Assembly: GCA_020846515.1 (NCBI GenBank)
Contig: JADLDX010000611.1
Coordinates: 1 to 6,005, forward strand
Source: Pirellulaceae bacterium
Lineage (GTDB): Bacteria > Planctomycetota > Planctomycetia > Pirellulales > Pirellulaceae
Direction of reading: 5' to 3'
DNA length: 6,005 nt
This document shows positions 5,773 through 6,005 of the stretch, one piece after another; the first letter of the stretch is position 1; every line of letters starts with the position of its first letter. Both the position numbers and the translations under genes were made by a program. A model generated the notes under the pieces. It was given only the letters and a program-made list of their open reading frames with translations. It did no database searches and had not been told where the DNA came from.

Positions 5773-6005
5773 CTAGAAGTCGCCGGAGATTACTTCGCCA
5801 CCGCCACACGTTGAAAGACTTCGATAAAGCGTCAGATCGATGCTTTCCGCGACGAATTTTACCGAACCGTCGCCCATGGTAAACTGGGCTCCGCCGGTAT
5901 GGACGCTATGAAAACCTTCGTTGTTTGGCCAGTCACTGCGACACGTGACCCAACCCTGAAACTTTGGCTGCGTCAAACCCGCCGCACACACGGCAGGCCG
6001 ATTGA
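5773..6005 (-). CDS. DUF1559 domain protein (pilin-like, H-X9-DG), C-terminal end only
   Basis: The minus-strand frame is open from the right edge to a TAG at 5773-5775 and gives the last 76 residues of a protein whose start lies outside the window. It contains the DUF1559 C-terminal signature: [20 protein letters not shown] at about 31-50, in which H35 and D45-G46 form the H-X9-DG motif, then [15 protein letters not shown] and GGEVISGDF at the C-terminus. In this family the missing N-terminus normally carries a type IV pilin/type II pseudopilin-like methylation signal and one membrane helix, and the proteins are expanded to many copies in planctomycetes. A GTG at 5989-5991 could be read as a start, but the frame continues upstream, so it is treated as internal. 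Its position ahead of the lipoprotein, PSCyt and DUF1501 genes is a recurring planctomycete arrangement. Confidence 0.9.
   Translation of the reverse strand, partial: NRPAVCAAGLTQPKFQGWVTCRSDWPNNEGFHSVHTGGAQFTMGDGSVKFVAESIDLTLYRSLSTCGGGEVISGDF

Noticed and set aside
5714..5809. Longer start for the lipoprotein gene (to 5743 or 5809)
   Set aside because: The extension adds a basic non-signal segment, has no ribosome binding site, and the longest form overlaps the DUF1559 coding end. The 5713 start gives a proper signal peptide with GGAG upstream.

Overview
The window looks like a piece of a planctomycete chromosome, most likely from the Pirellulaceae/Rhodopirellula side of the phylum. The evidence is a minus-strand gene run (DUF1559 protein, small carboxypeptidase-regulatory-like lipoprotein, PSCyt1/DUF1549/DUF1553 cytochrome-like protein, DUF1501 protein). 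These families are hugely expanded in Planctomycetes and rare elsewhere. Assignment below phylum level is inference; no rRNA or other taxonomic marker is present.

All four operon genes and the comM gene are on the minus strand, so transcription runs from high to low coordinates. At the right edge is the C-terminal end of a DUF1559 (pilin-like, H-X9-DG) protein whose start lies beyond base 6005. It is followed after 59 bases by a small secreted or lipid-anchored protein (start chosen at 5713). That gene abuts a 799-residue secreted protein with two CxxCH haem motifs (2873-5272) directly, with stop and start codons adjacent. After 21 bases comes a 474-residue Tat-exported DUF1501 protein (1427-2851). 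The spacing supports one operon for the last three genes and probably the DUF1559 gene too. Known context for these families is the cell envelope/periplasm, with DUF1501 having an alkaline-phosphatase-like fold. The substrate of the system is not known.

At the left edge (1-616) is the N-terminal 205 residues of a YifB/ComM-type Mg-chelatase-like AAA+ protein. It runs off the window just before its Walker A motif.

The roughly 810 bases between comM and the DUF1501 gene (617-1426) contain no intact gene but are dense in repeats. From left to right they hold a duplicated 11-mer, a REP/REPIN-like palindromic element with GGGGTCAGGTCT arms (760-855), and three short perfect hairpins of which two are followed by GGGCTA (879-940). 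Then comes a striking pair of 36-base inverted repeats with a single mismatch (979-1014 and 1378-1413). These bracket the remains of a small membrane-protein gene with four in-frame stops. This region is the most unusual part of the window. The right inverted repeat ends 13 bases beyond the DUF1501 stop codon.
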